Source: Acidobacteriaceae bacterium
GTDB lineage: Bacteria; Acidobacteriota; Terriglobia; Terriglobales; Acidobacteriaceae
DNA length: 10,080 nucleotides
Assembly: GCA_003162495.1 (NCBI GenBank)
Contig: PMOF01000260.1
Coordinates: forward strand, 1 to 10,080
Direction: 5' to 3'
This document shows, one piece after another, positions 1 through 6,657 of the stretch. Numbering within the stretch: position 1 is the first letter of the stretch; the number at the start of each line of letters is the position of its first letter. A program made the translations under genes and the position numbers. The notes below the pieces were generated by a model, which worked only from the letters and a program-made list of their open reading frames with translations, had not been told where the DNA came from and made no database searches.

Positions 1-882
1 CACGATGAGCGTAATCACGATGAAAGTGACTACCTGTTCTTCCTTGAGCGCGCGGAAGAGCTCGCGATTCTGCTCCATCCAGTTGGTGGTCATGAAGCCT
101 TTGCCGGCGGCCTGCTCGATGGACTGGGCAATCACTGGAGCGCGGTCCAGATTGTCCACCTTGAAGCTGATGACCGAGAGCAGGTCGGGTTCGCTGAAAA
201 GTTGCTGCGCGTCGGCCAGGCGCATGAAACCCCAGGCCACGTCGTACTGGTAAAAGCCGGAGTGGAAGATCCCGACTACCTTAAACGTTTGGTACCTGGG
301 CATCAGGCCAATCGGCGACAACTTGCCCTGAGGGCTCGTGACCAGCACGCTGTCGCCCACCTCGGCGCCAATCTGCTCGGCGAGATCCTTGCCCAACAAT
401 ATAGGCGGGTAAGGCGCGTCAGACGGATTGCTGTCGAGCTTCTTGTCTGGGGCTACGGGATCGAGATCTTTCGCCGACCCAGCAGTGATTGTATCGAGCA
501 GGTTGCTAACGGTCCGTTCCTCAGAGGGAATGATGCCGCTCACCAGCGCAAATCCAGCCCTAGGTCCGCGCGAGACCATGACCTGCTCGTAGATTCCGGG
601 CGCGGCGGCCGTAACGTGCGGCAAGCGGCGCACCCGGTCGAGCAATGGCCGCCAATCGCGGATGCCGTCGGCCTTCACGCGCATCAACTGCACATGTGCG
701 CTGCTGCCCAGCAGCCGGTCCTGCAGGTCGCGTTTCATCCCGTTGGTGATGGCCAGCGCGATCACCAGCGCGGCCACTCCCGCGGCCACTCCGGCGATGG
801 AGATGGTGGTGACCACGCCCACCACGGCCTGCCGCCGTTTGGCTTTGAGGTAACGCGCCGCAAGAAAAAGTTCGAATCGCAT
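1..882 (-). CDS. LolC/LolE-family lipoprotein-releasing ABC transporter permease (N-terminal 294 aa, truncated by window edge)
   Basis: This is the inner-membrane permease of a LolCDE-type ABC transporter, which extracts lipoproteins from the inner membrane and passes them on for delivery to the outer membrane. I translated it directly from the reverse strand: an ATG at 880-882 opens a frame that stays open to the left edge, giving 294 codons of an expected 400 or so. The start MRFELFLAARYLKAKRRQ, followed by a hydrophobic segment at about residues 20-46 (IAGVAAGVAALVIALAITNG), is the LolC/E amino-terminal signature. Residues 50-270 form the periplasmic MacB-like core, including VVGIFHSGFYQYD at 202-214. 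A second membrane segment begins at about 284, just before the edge. The start lies 5 bp after the stop of the propeller gene, so translational coupling is likely. Upstream purines (GAAGTAG) are only a weak ribosome site. I cannot tell LolC from LolE, and whether lolD follows lies outside the window. Confidence 0.93.
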   Translation of the reverse strand, partial: MRFELFLAARYLKAKRRQAVVGVVTTISIAGVAAGVAALVIALAITNGMKRDLQDRLLGSSAHVQLMRVKADGIRDWRPLLDRVRRLPHVTAAAPGIYEQVMVSRGPRAGFALVSGIIPSEERTVSNLLDTITAGSAKDLDPVAPDKKLDSNPSDAPYPPILLGKDLAEQIGAEVGDSVLVTSPQGKLSPIGLMPRYQTFKVVGIFHSGFYQYDVAWGFMRLADAQQLFSEPDLLSVISFKVDNLDRAPVIAQSIEQAAGKGFMTTNWMEQNRELFRALKEEQVVTFIVITLIV

Positions 883-887
883 CGAGC

Positions 888-3221
888 CTACTTCACTGCG
901 CTCTTGAATACTGTCTTGGCAACGCCGACGTTGTCGTAGCGGTCGTAAGCCCGGACGGTGATCAAATGTTCGCTGCCTTTGCCTGCAAGCGCAGACGCGG
1001 GAATGGAAATCGTATAGTGTTCGCGCCGGGAATCGGACAAGCCGCCCACCGGCGCGATGAACTGCCAGGGGCCGGCATCGAGCGAGTATTCCGCGTGAGC
1101 GATGGGCGAGACTGCGTCTTCGGCGTCAAAGGTTAGCAGAACCGACTTTGCGCAGGGCGCGTGCGCGCAATCGGCCTCCGCTTCAACCGCCTGCAGACCG
1201 CTGATCACCGGCGGAGTGGTGTCCACCTCGAACCGCTCACTCACTCTGGTGCCGGTGAGCGCGTCGGCGGGGGTGTGCGAGGGCGCGTCGGAAGCGACCA
1301 CCTTGATCTGATAGCCGCCATCGGGAATCAGCGTCGCGTCAAAGCTGTATGCCTTGTCGGTGATGCCATCCTTCAGCAGTCTCCACACGGTTTCGCCGTC
1401 GCCGCGCAGATAGAGAGAATAAATCAGGTCGTCGCCGTTGTCGTCGTGGGCGGACCAGCGCACGGTGATCGCGGTGCGGTCTTTGACGGCCGGCAAGGCT
1501 GCGCTTGCGGCGCCAGCATCAAAGCTGACTGCGCCGCTCTGGTTCGTCGAGGGAAATGCAATGCTCATGGCCGACTGGTTGCCAGGTTGGTTCTGTGCCA
1601 GGGTCTGAGGATTCACGCGCGCTCCGGGGACGACTACCATGTCGTCCACTACCGGAGCCGCATTCACGGGCAGGTAATTCACGCCGACGCTGCCCACGGT
1701 TCCGCTAGCGCTCAGCACGGCTTTCCATTGCAGGAAGCGCCCGGCCGGCGACGCTACGACGCCGTCGGCAAGGGGCTGCCAGTCAGACCAGCCGCGCACC
1801 GGCTGTTCGACGTTGCCGGTGCGGGTCAAGAGCGTATAGCCGGTCGAGCCGGGTTCAACTTCGACGCGACCAAAGCGAGCCAGCGCGCCCGCATCCATCA
1901 CGTCGCTCGCGTACTCGTGTTGTTCAGCGGCTGCTCCGAAGCGGAAGAGCTTTCCGGTATTGCCGCTGCCGATCAAGACGCCGATCTCCGCGACAGCCAG
2001 GCTCAAGCCCTGCTGCGCATCCAGATGGGCCACGTCGGCGTAGGCGCCGTTGTCCGCGATGCGGAAGACTCGCCCCTGGTTTCCGCTGATCGCCAGCAAC
2101 CCGTCAGGGCGCGCGGTCAGGGCGTAGACAATTTCGTCCTTGCCGGCCCACAGCTTGCGCGGCGCCTGAGCGGGACTTTCGAGTGCAGCGTCGATTGCGT
2201 AAATCTCGGTTCCCTCGGGCAGCGCAGTGCTGGCGTTGGCCGCCTGCAGCGATCCGGGCTGGACAATGGTGATGGTGACCGAGCCAACTCCCTGCACGGG
2301 GAGCGGAGGCAGCGGATTGTGGCTCTTGTCGCCCACGCTGGCTGCGTAGATGGTCCCATTCGCGCCCACGGCAACCGCCGTGATTTCGCGCTTGGGAGCC
2401 TCGAAAAGAACGTAGCCTTTTCCCTGCGGGTTGATCCGGTACACCAGGCCCGATCCGTCCGAACCGGCTATCAGGTTGCCCTTCGCGTCCCACGCCAGGC
2501 AGCGAATGTGCTCTTCGTCGTTCTTGAAGAAAAGCTCCGGTTTGCCGCCCGGTTTGGCGGGATCCACACGGTACACCGCTCCGGGACCGCCAGTGGCAAT
2601 GTAAAGCCGTCCGGCGGCGTCGAAAGTTAGATCCCAGATATAGTGCGAATTCGATTGTTCTGGGGACTTGGCGTCGCCCGGCTTCGGTTCGCCAGCATGC
2701 GTTTTACCCGTGCCGATTTGTCCGGCATCGAAGACTACAGGTGCACTGCTTTCGTCGAGTTTGGTGCTGGAGTCAGCCGGCAGCCGATAGATTTTCCCGC
2801 TGGGCACAGTTGCCGCGTAAACATACTTGTCGTCCGGCGTCAGACGCACCACCTGCACGCTCAGGTCTTTGGTTTCGAAAAGGGTGAATGCCTTGCCGTC
2901 CTTGCCAATGCGCAGCACCGCGGCCGGTGAGGCAGTTCCCAGGTAGGTTGTGCCGGCCTTGTCCGCAGCAACCGACCACACAAATGTCGAGGGAGTCGTG
3001 GCTACCTCAGTCAACGCGGGCCCTTCGCGCAGACGGCCGTCGCTGGTGATCGCGACCCCTTGCGGCGTCCCTTTCTCAAATTCATCGATCCTTGATTGCG
3101 TCCACAGGCGAGTCTGCTGGGCTATTGCCGGGTGCAAAGCAGCGCCGAGCAGAAAGGCCGCGAGCGCGAGCAAACTCCGGTTGTAGCGCAAGAAGAAGTG
3201 TGTGCGGGTGGAAACAAACAT
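888..3221 (-). CDS. Secreted beta-propeller protein with C-terminal Ig/fibronectin-like domains
   Basis: An exported protein of 777 aa with no specific function that I recognise. The N-terminus carries a signal peptide: basic residues at R6, R12 and R15, a hydrophobic run at about 17-33, and a likely cleavage after AIA at 32-34. Residues 80-430 contain repeated short strand motifs such as GKIYRLPAD, GAVYRVDP, GLVYRINP, GRVFRIAD and GKLFRFGA. These are typical blades of an NHL/WD40-like propeller. Residues 440-520 (GRVEVEPG, WSDWQPL, GRFLQWKAVL) resemble a beta-sandwich often found after such propellers. Residues 580-668 and 670-777 look like fibronectin or Ig-like modules; the second contains two close cysteines (C685, C690) that could form a disulfide. 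An in-frame ATG at 3266 would add 15 residues. I prefer 3221 because it gives a normal signal peptide, but neither start has a convincing ribosome site. The gene sits upstream of, and nearly abuts, the Lol permease gene. Binding or scaffold roles are possible; no catalytic motif was seen. Confidence 0.85.
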   Translation of the reverse strand: MFVSTRTHFFLRYNRSLLALAAFLLGAALHPAIAQQTRLWTQSRIDEFEKGTPQGVAITSDGRLREGPALTEVATTPSTFVWSVAADKAGTTYLGTASPAAVLRIGKDGKAFTLFETKDLSVQVVRLTPDDKYVYAATVPSGKIYRLPADSSTKLDESSAPVVFDAGQIGTGKTHAGEPKPGDAKSPEQSNSHYIWDLTFDAAGRLYIATGGPGAVYRVDPAKPGGKPELFFKNDEEHIRCLAWDAKGNLIAGSDGSGLVYRINPQGKGYVLFEAPKREITAVAVGANGTIYAASVGDKSHNPLPPLPVQGVGSVTITIVQPGSLQAANASTALPEGTEIYAIDAALESPAQAPRKLWAGKDEIVYALTARPDGLLAISGNQGRVFRIADNGAYADVAHLDAQQGLSLAVAEIGVLIGSGNTGKLFRFGAAAEQHEYASDVMDAGALARFGRVEVEPGSTGYTLLTRTGNVEQPVRGWSDWQPLADGVVASPAGRFLQWKAVLSASGTVGSVGVNYLPVNAAPVVDDMVVVPGARVNPQTLAQNQPGNQSAMSIAFPSTNQSGAVSFDAGAASAALPAVKDRTAITVRWSAHDDNGDDLIYSLYLRGDGETVWRLLKDGITDKAYSFDATLIPDGGYQIKVVASDAPSHTPADALTGTRVSERFEVDTTPPVISGLQAVEAEADCAHAPCAKSVLLTFDAEDAVSPIAHAEYSLDAGPWQFIAPVGGLSDSRREHYTISIPASALAGKGSEHLITVRAYDRYDNVGVAKTVFKSAVK

Positions 3222-3332
3222 ACTGTCGTTGAGTCTACTAAAGTCTGCGGGCCTGCCGGTGCGCATGAGGGGATTGCAGCTCTGTATCTATCTTCCCAGC
3301 GCTTCTTTTTTGCTCGATCGCTTCTATCTTTA

Positions 3333-3713
3333 CTATCGTTCTCGCCGAAATTGAATAATCCTTCGCCGGTCGCGCTTCGAGGGCCGGTGTTCCGGCAGCG
3401 GAGCAAATTCCTGCATCGCCTTTCGTTCGGCGGCCAACTTCACTCGCGCTGCTTTGCTCGCTTCGGTCTCGCGGTAGAGGGTCTGCGCCACCGCCGCCGG
3501 TCCGCGCATCTCGCTCAGCAGCAGCACCTCAACGTGGAATTCTCCGCCCTCGTTCTTCACCTGCAACAAGTCGCCCACGCGAACCTCACGCGCCGGCTTG
3601 GCTTCCATTCCTCTTAACTGGATCCTGCCCAGATCGCAGGCTCTTGAAGCCAGTGCGCGTGTCTTGAAGAAGCGCGCGGCCCACAGCCACTTGTCGATGC
3701 GCACGGAGGTCAT
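3333..3713 (-). CDS. hslR: S4-domain RNA-binding protein, Hsp15 (HslR) family
   Basis: Members of this family bind RNA. The characterised E. coli Hsp15 recognises stalled 50S subunits that still carry a nascent chain, and helps recycle them after heat stress. The 126-aa length is close to the E. coli protein (about 133 aa). The S4 domain occupies roughly residues 3-65, with the hallmark RIDKWLWAARFFKTRALA at 5-22, then GRIQLRG and a conserved VGDLLQV turn at 46-52. The C-terminal part is basic and charged (KRDRRR and FRRER near the end), which fits RNA contact. The ATG at 3713 places the S4 motif at the very N-terminus as expected; a preceding TGGA is only a weak ribosome site. The gene lies 69 bp downstream of the small unknown gene and 111 bp upstream of the propeller gene, all on the same strand, so co-transcription is plausible but unproven. 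The family call is confident; the heat-shock role in this organism is inferred. Confidence 0.93.
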   Translation of the reverse strand: MTSVRIDKWLWAARFFKTRALASRACDLGRIQLRGMEAKPAREVRVGDLLQVKNEGGEFHVEVLLLSEMRGPAAVAQTLYRETEASKAARVKLAAERKAMQEFAPLPEHRPSKRDRRRIIQFRRER

Positions 3714-3782
3714 GATCCATTGTCGTACAGGAAGTGGGAAGCGCCGCAGCAGGGTCAGCGGTGATCCTTTTCAAGGTTCGGG

Positions 3783-4076
3783 TCAGGATTCCGGCTCAAC
3801 CTTCCAGATATAAAGATGATCGTCGTCGCTGGAGGTGGCCACCTCGAGGCCCTTTTGGCGGGTGGCGCGATTGAGCGCGGAGCGGATGTTCTCCTTGGTG
3901 TCCGGCAAGGCAGAAAGTGGAACCTTCAGCGCCGATCCCATCTGCAACTGATCGATATCGCTAAGAAGTTGCGTGACAATCTGCTTGTGTTTTCCATCGC
4001 GGCCCTTGGGAACGTTGAGCTGAGAAATGGATTGAAATCTTGAAGGGGAAAATTTTGTGTCCGAATTTGTCGCCAT
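3783..4076 (-). CDS. Small conserved-looking protein of unknown function (97 aa)
   Basis: I do not recognise this protein as a named family. The start at 4076 is supported by an AAAGGA ribosome site 9 nt upstream. A longer reading from 4136 adds 20 residues that would have to be translated through that site, so it is unlikely. After a polar leader (residues 1-20) the body reads as helix-rich: KHKQIVTQLLSDIDQLQMG at about 29-47, then a second helix around TKENIRSALNRATRQKG at 59-75. It ends in a beta-like pair, LEVATSSDDDHLYIWKVE. The pattern helix, helix, basic RATRQKG turn, beta hairpin resembles a small winged-helix or nucleic-acid-binding fold, but that is an inference from pattern only. 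There is no signal peptide or membrane segment, so the protein should be cytoplasmic. It is the first gene of the minus-strand series that continues into the Hsp15 homologue. Confidence 0.8.
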   Translation of the reverse strand: MATNSDTKFSPSRFQSISQLNVPKGRDGKHKQIVTQLLSDIDQLQMGSALKVPLSALPDTKENIRSALNRATRQKGLEVATSSDDDHLYIWKVEPES

Positions 4077-4085
4077 GATCTTCTG

Positions 4086-4091
4086 TCCTTT
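4086..4091 (-). promoter_or_regulatory. Ribosome binding site deciding the start of the 97-aa unknown protein
   Basis: On the minus strand, AAAGGA lies 9 nt before the ATG at 4076. It is the best Shine-Dalgarno match in this gene's upstream region and argues against the in-frame ATG at 4136. Confidence 0.6.
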
Positions 4092-4424
4092 CTGCCAAAT
4101 GCGGCAACTTTCCGTTTCGTTGCTCGCAGTCCCCAAGCTCAGGAATTCGGCTTTAACGTATGCTTAAACAGCCGTAGACCTATCCTTAGAGCCACAGAGT
4201 ACTAATGTGCCGAAGAATTTGCAAGTCGAAAAATTAAAGATGTGGCCAATATTGCCCATTATCTCTGTACGACTAGTAAACCGAAAGAGAACCTGCCAGT
4301 TGCTGTGGAAAAACTGCCCACTCGTGCAGCCCCGATATCCTGCCTGAAATCCAGCCATAGTAAAGATTTGTTGCCTATCTCAAAGAGTTTCCCCGTATCA
4401 AAAAAAGGCTGCTACGTTCGCAAA

Positions 4425-4430
4425 TAGAGG
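4425..4430 (+). promoter_or_regulatory. Putative ribosome binding site of the response regulator
   Basis: TAGAGG lies 12 nt before the ATG at 4443. The spacing is longer than ideal, but it is the only purine-rich match near this start. Confidence 0.4.
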
Positions 4431-4442
4431 TTAAAATTCACT

Positions 4443-4946
4443 ATGTCTCCAAGGTCCAATTTCCCCACCATATCCATCAAGGACGTCCCTCAGTCTGTAC
4501 CGCCGATCGATGGCAACTCCTACCGGCCGGTGGTTCTGGTGGTCGACGATGAATCCGCCATCGCCGACACGCTCTCTGAAATCCTAACTCGCAGCGGCTA
4601 TGCGGCGATGCCGGCCTACGATGGACAGTCCGCTCTGGAAACGGCGCTGTTGATGCCACCGGAGATGCTCATCACCGACGTTGTGTTGCCGGGAATGAGC
4701 GGGATCGAGCTTGCGATTACCATCAAGCGCGTCTTTCCGGACTGCAAGATTCTGCTGTTTTCCGGACAGGCGTCCACGTCCGATTTGCTGGCTTCAGCCA
4801 ACCAGGCCGGGCATCACTTCGCATTGCTCAGCAAGCCGGTACACCCCACCGACCTTCTGTCGCGGGTTTCGGAAACTCTGAGATCGCCCAAGATACAGCC
4901 CTCAGGCAGCGTCCGCAAGACTGCCCCGGCGGCAACAGGGTCTTAG
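4443..4946 (+). CDS. Receiver-only (CheY-like) response regulator
   Basis: A 167-aa single-domain response regulator, expected to be phosphorylated by a histidine kinase and to act by protein-protein contact, because no DNA-binding or enzymatic output domain is present. The receiver domain spans about residues 29-150. The acidic pair D35-D36 (VVDDE) should bind magnesium. D79 in LITDVVLPGMSG is the phospho-acceptor, S107 in LLFSGQ occupies the conserved Thr/Ser position, and K131 followed by P132 forms the usual KP pair. All key residues are therefore intact. A polar leader of about 28 residues precedes the domain, and a Ser/Pro/Ala-rich tail of about 17 residues follows it. No kinase gene lies in the window, so it is an orphan here and its partner is unknown. 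It converges on the 77-aa gene at 5070-5303. Confidence 0.93.
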   Translation: MSPRSNFPTISIKDVPQSVPPIDGNSYRPVVLVVDDESAIADTLSEILTRSGYAAMPAYDGQSALETALLMPPEMLITDVVLPGMSGIELAITIKRVFPDCKILLFSGQASTSDLLASANQAGHHFALLSKPVHPTDLLSRVSETLRSPKIQPSGSVRKTAPAATGS

Positions 4947-5033
4947 GGTCAACTGATCCTGGTTCCTGCCGGGAAGGATGCAGCGGCGTAAAGGCCGGCA
5001 GCAGGCGGCGCACGGCGGCAAGAAGTTTGCAAA

Positions 5034-5056
5034 GAAACCGTGACACGCGCGGTTTC
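5034..5056 (-). terminator. Hairpin between convergent genes, possible terminator of the 77-aa gene
   Basis: GAAACCG at 5034-5040 is an exact inverted match of CGGTTTC at 5050-5056, and the stem can be extended inward by a G-C and a G-U pair. Read on the minus strand it starts 14 nt after the stop codon of the small gene and is followed by the moderately T-rich TTTCTTTG. The tail is not a clean T-run, so it may be a weak terminator. It may also serve the convergent response regulator gene. Confidence 0.4.
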
Positions 5057-5069
5057 GAAAAGCGATTGC

Positions 5070-5303
5070 CTAAGATTTACACGATTTTGCCTGCCGATCG
5101 AACGTCATCCACCGCTGGCGATCGCCTGGATGAAATATGCGGCCTAGATTGAAGCCGGCGCAGGTGTGGTCGTCTTCTGCACCTTTGAGCTCCGCCTCTG
5201 TGACTTTGGTCGCAACGGTCCTGAAACACCGCGCACAAATAGAGTCGATGGAACCATCGCAGTTGCGCCTATGGGGGAAAATCTGGCGCGTCGATTTGGG
5301 CAT
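5070..5303 (-). CDS. Small putative zinc-binding protein (CxxC...HxC), function unknown
   Basis: A 77-aa protein that I do not recognise as a named family, though short proteins with this central pattern are, from memory, frequent in acidobacterial genomes. The distinctive core is at residues 15-48: C15-DGSIDSI-C23-AR-C26-FRTVAT, a helix rich in E and A (TEAELKGAED), then H46-T-C48. The C23xxC26 and H46xC48 pairs are spaced as expected for one small zinc site, with C15 as an extra candidate ligand. There is no signal peptide or membrane segment. The ATG at 5303 is supported by GGGAG (5311-5315) 7 nt upstream. The C-terminal 25 residues look less conserved in character and end in a lone cysteine (C75). 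A role in regulation or as an adaptor is conceivable, but the sequence does not establish one. It stands alone, convergent with the response regulator. Confidence 0.68.
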   Translation of the reverse strand: MPKSTRQIFPHRRNCDGSIDSICARCFRTVATKVTEAELKGAEDDHTCAGFNLGRIFHPGDRQRWMTFDRQAKSCKS

Positions 5304-5310
5304 GGCTCGT

Positions 5311-5315
5311 CTCCC
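5311..5315 (-). promoter_or_regulatory. Ribosome binding site of the 77-aa putative zinc protein
   Basis: On the minus strand, GGGAG lies 7 nt before the ATG at 5303. This well-placed site supports the view that the short frame is really translated. Confidence 0.5.
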
Positions 5316-5446
5316 ATCCGGCTCCCGTTGCGTTCAGAAGCGCTTATCTCTACATAATTTTAGTGTTGGACTACTACCACAGATGGTCAATCTTGATCGT
5401 TCTCGGCATCGCTGCATAGAGGGTCTGTTTGAATTCAATCCCTGTC

Positions 5447-5510
5447 TCAGGGGCTAAGGCCAACTCAAATCGTCGGGCTTAAACGTACGGGCTGAAGCCC
5501 GTACAGTTTC
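5447..5510. repeat. REP-like intergenic palindrome
   Basis: GTACGGGCT at 5485-5493 and AGCCCGTAC at 5496-5504 are a perfect 9-bp inverted repeat separated by GA. It is preceded by two half-related motifs, CAGGGGCTAAGGCC (5449-5461 region) and CGGGCTTAAACG (5474-5485 region), and followed by TTTCAAAGC. This grouping of GGGCT-AAG-CC palindromes in a non-coding gap resembles the dispersed REP/BIME-type elements common in Acidobacteriota. That family link is from memory and is not shown by a second copy in this window. The palindrome lies about 54 bp beyond the stop of the alcohol dehydrogenase gene and could also act as a 3' stabiliser or terminator for it. Confidence 0.6.
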
Positions 5511-5557
5511 AAAGCGACCCGCTCCATCGCTGTGATTTGGCAAGTATATTCTTGACG

Positions 5558-6565
5558 TTAATTGGCCAGTACGGCGCGGTAGCGGACCTTGTTCTTCTTT
5601 ACCTTCTCGATGGCCTCGTTGGCCTTGGCCATGGGAAACGACTCGGTCTGCGCTTTCACCCCGTGGCGGGCGGCCACGTCCAGCATCTCGCGGAGCCGAT
5701 ATGGGCTGCCGGTAGGGTTGCCGCTGATCGAGCGCAGCCCGGAGATAAGCGGAAAAGCCTGCACGGAGACGGGCGAAGGGGGCACGCCCACAAAGCACAG
5801 AGTCCCGGTGGGCCGCAGCGCCTGAATGTAAGTTCCCCAATCCTGGTCGGCATTGACGGTGCTCAAAATAAAATCCAGCGCCCCGGCCACTTCCTTCAAT
5901 GCCTTGGATTCCCGGCTGTTGACAAATCGGTGCGCGCCCAGCGCGCGAGCCTCTTCTTCCTTGGCGGCCGAGGTGGAAAAGGCCGTTACCTCCGCGCCGA
6001 ACACCCGCGCGAACTGGATGGCGATATGCCCCAGGCCGCCGATACCGATGACGCCAACCCGCGACGAGGGGTTCACGCCATGCGTACGCAAAGGGTTATA
6101 AACCGTGATGCCGGCACACAGCAGCGGCGCCGCGTGCTCGCTTTCGAGCGCCTCGGGGATGGGAATCACAAAGCGGGCATTGGCGCGCACAGAATCCGCG
6201 TAGCCTCCGTTGCGATGCACGCAGGTGCTCTCCGCAGACAGGCAAAGATTCTCCATGCCGCGCATGCACCACTCGCATTCTCCGCAGGAATTCGATTGCC
6301 AGCCCAGGCCCACGCGCAGGCCCACGGCCAGCGAATGCACACGGTCGCCTAGGGCGGCAACCGTGCCGATCACTTCGTGGCCGGGGATGAAGGGATACTG
6401 GCTGATGCCCCAGTCGTTCGAAATCAGGTGAAGATCGCTGTGGCAGATGCCGCAGTGGGTGATGGCGATCTCAACTTCCTGCGGACCCAATGGGCCGGGG
6501 TCGTAATGAAACGGCAACAGTTCCGCTCCTGCCGCGTGAGCTGCGAGTCCTTTAATCTGGGCCAT
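5558..6565 (-). CDS. Zinc-dependent NADP(H)-type alcohol dehydrogenase, cinnamyl alcohol dehydrogenase group
   Basis: A cytoplasmic medium-chain dehydrogenase that interconverts primary alcohols and aldehydes. The true substrate cannot be read from the sequence. At 335 aa it is close to the usual 340-350. Catalytic zinc ligands are C41 (in GICHSD), H63 with E64 (in GHE) and C150. The structural zinc is bound by C94, C97, C100 and C108. The Rossmann nucleotide loop GIGGLGH is at 174-180. The end of the second strand carries Ser-Thr-Ser (197-199) rather than an aspartate, which in this family points to NADP(H) over NAD(H). The closest families are cinnamyl alcohol dehydrogenase and the broad aldehyde reductases YahK/YjgB. 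The ATG at 6565 is preceded by GGAA at about 7 nt. It appears to be a single-gene unit: the S55 gene is 92 bp upstream on the same strand, and the REP-like palindrome lies downstream. Confidence 0.94.
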   Translation of the reverse strand: MAQIKGLAAHAAGAELLPFHYDPGPLGPQEVEIAITHCGICHSDLHLISNDWGISQYPFIPGHEVIGTVAALGDRVHSLAVGLRVGLGWQSNSCGECEWCMRGMENLCLSAESTCVHRNGGYADSVRANARFVIPIPEALESEHAAPLLCAGITVYNPLRTHGVNPSSRVGVIGIGGLGHIAIQFARVFGAEVTAFSTSAAKEEEARALGAHRFVNSRESKALKEVAGALDFILSTVNADQDWGTYIQALRPTGTLCFVGVPPSPVSVQAFPLISGLRSISGNPTGSPYRLREMLDVAARHGVKAQTESFPMAKANEAIEKVKKNKVRYRAVLAN

Positions 6566-6657
6566 GGTTGTTCCGGATTCCTTATTGGAGTGGCATGAAG
6601 GCAGGCGCGTTCAAAGAAAGCCGGCCGGATATTGGCGGAGGATTCTCTACGTCCATC

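Larger units (their letters stand above)
4077..4442. other. Divergent intergenic region, comparatively AT-rich
   Basis: This 366-bp stretch separates the minus-strand unknown gene from the plus-strand response regulator, so it must hold promoters for both unless they lie further upstream. It is visibly richer in A and T than the flanking genes, for example around 4220-4260 and 4395-4440. A small stem of TGCC and GGCA with a 6-nt loop sits at 4093-4106, next to the ribosome site of the unknown gene. I could not identify a convincing -35/-10 pair, riboswitch or small RNA. A GTG-initiated frame at 4242-4427 has no ribosome site and a composition unlike the neighbouring genes, and I do not consider it a gene. 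Confidence 0.55.

Noticed and set aside
202..939. 245-codon plus-strand frame at the left end
   Set aside because: It is antisense to the Lol permease, whose reverse-strand translation is unmistakable, and it spans the junction of two real genes.
1161..2630. Long 489-codon open frame on the plus strand opposite the propeller gene
   Set aside because: It is antisense to a gene with a clear signal peptide and blade repeats, and its translation is rich in Arg/Ala/Gly without recognisable motifs. Such frames are common in GC-rich DNA.
4371..4401. Possible plus-strand promoter, TTGCCT and TATCAA upstream of the response regulator
   Set aside because: The hexamers match weakly and the 19-bp spacing is long, so the region cannot be called a promoter on this evidence.
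4242..4427. GTG-started 61-codon frame in the divergent intergenic region
   Set aside because: There is no ribosome site, the sequence is comparatively AT-rich and lacks the codon bias of the neighbours, and it ends only 15 bp before the response regulator, over its probable upstream signals.
5357..5390. Possible minus-strand promoter, TTGACC and TAAAAT upstream of the 77-aa gene
   Set aside because: The two hexamers are 22 bp apart, too far for a standard sigma-70 promoter, and other spacings give poor matches.
5537..6352. 271-codon plus-strand frame opposite the alcohol dehydrogenase
   Set aside because: The minus strand carries a complete dehydrogenase with all zinc ligands. The plus-strand product has no family features.
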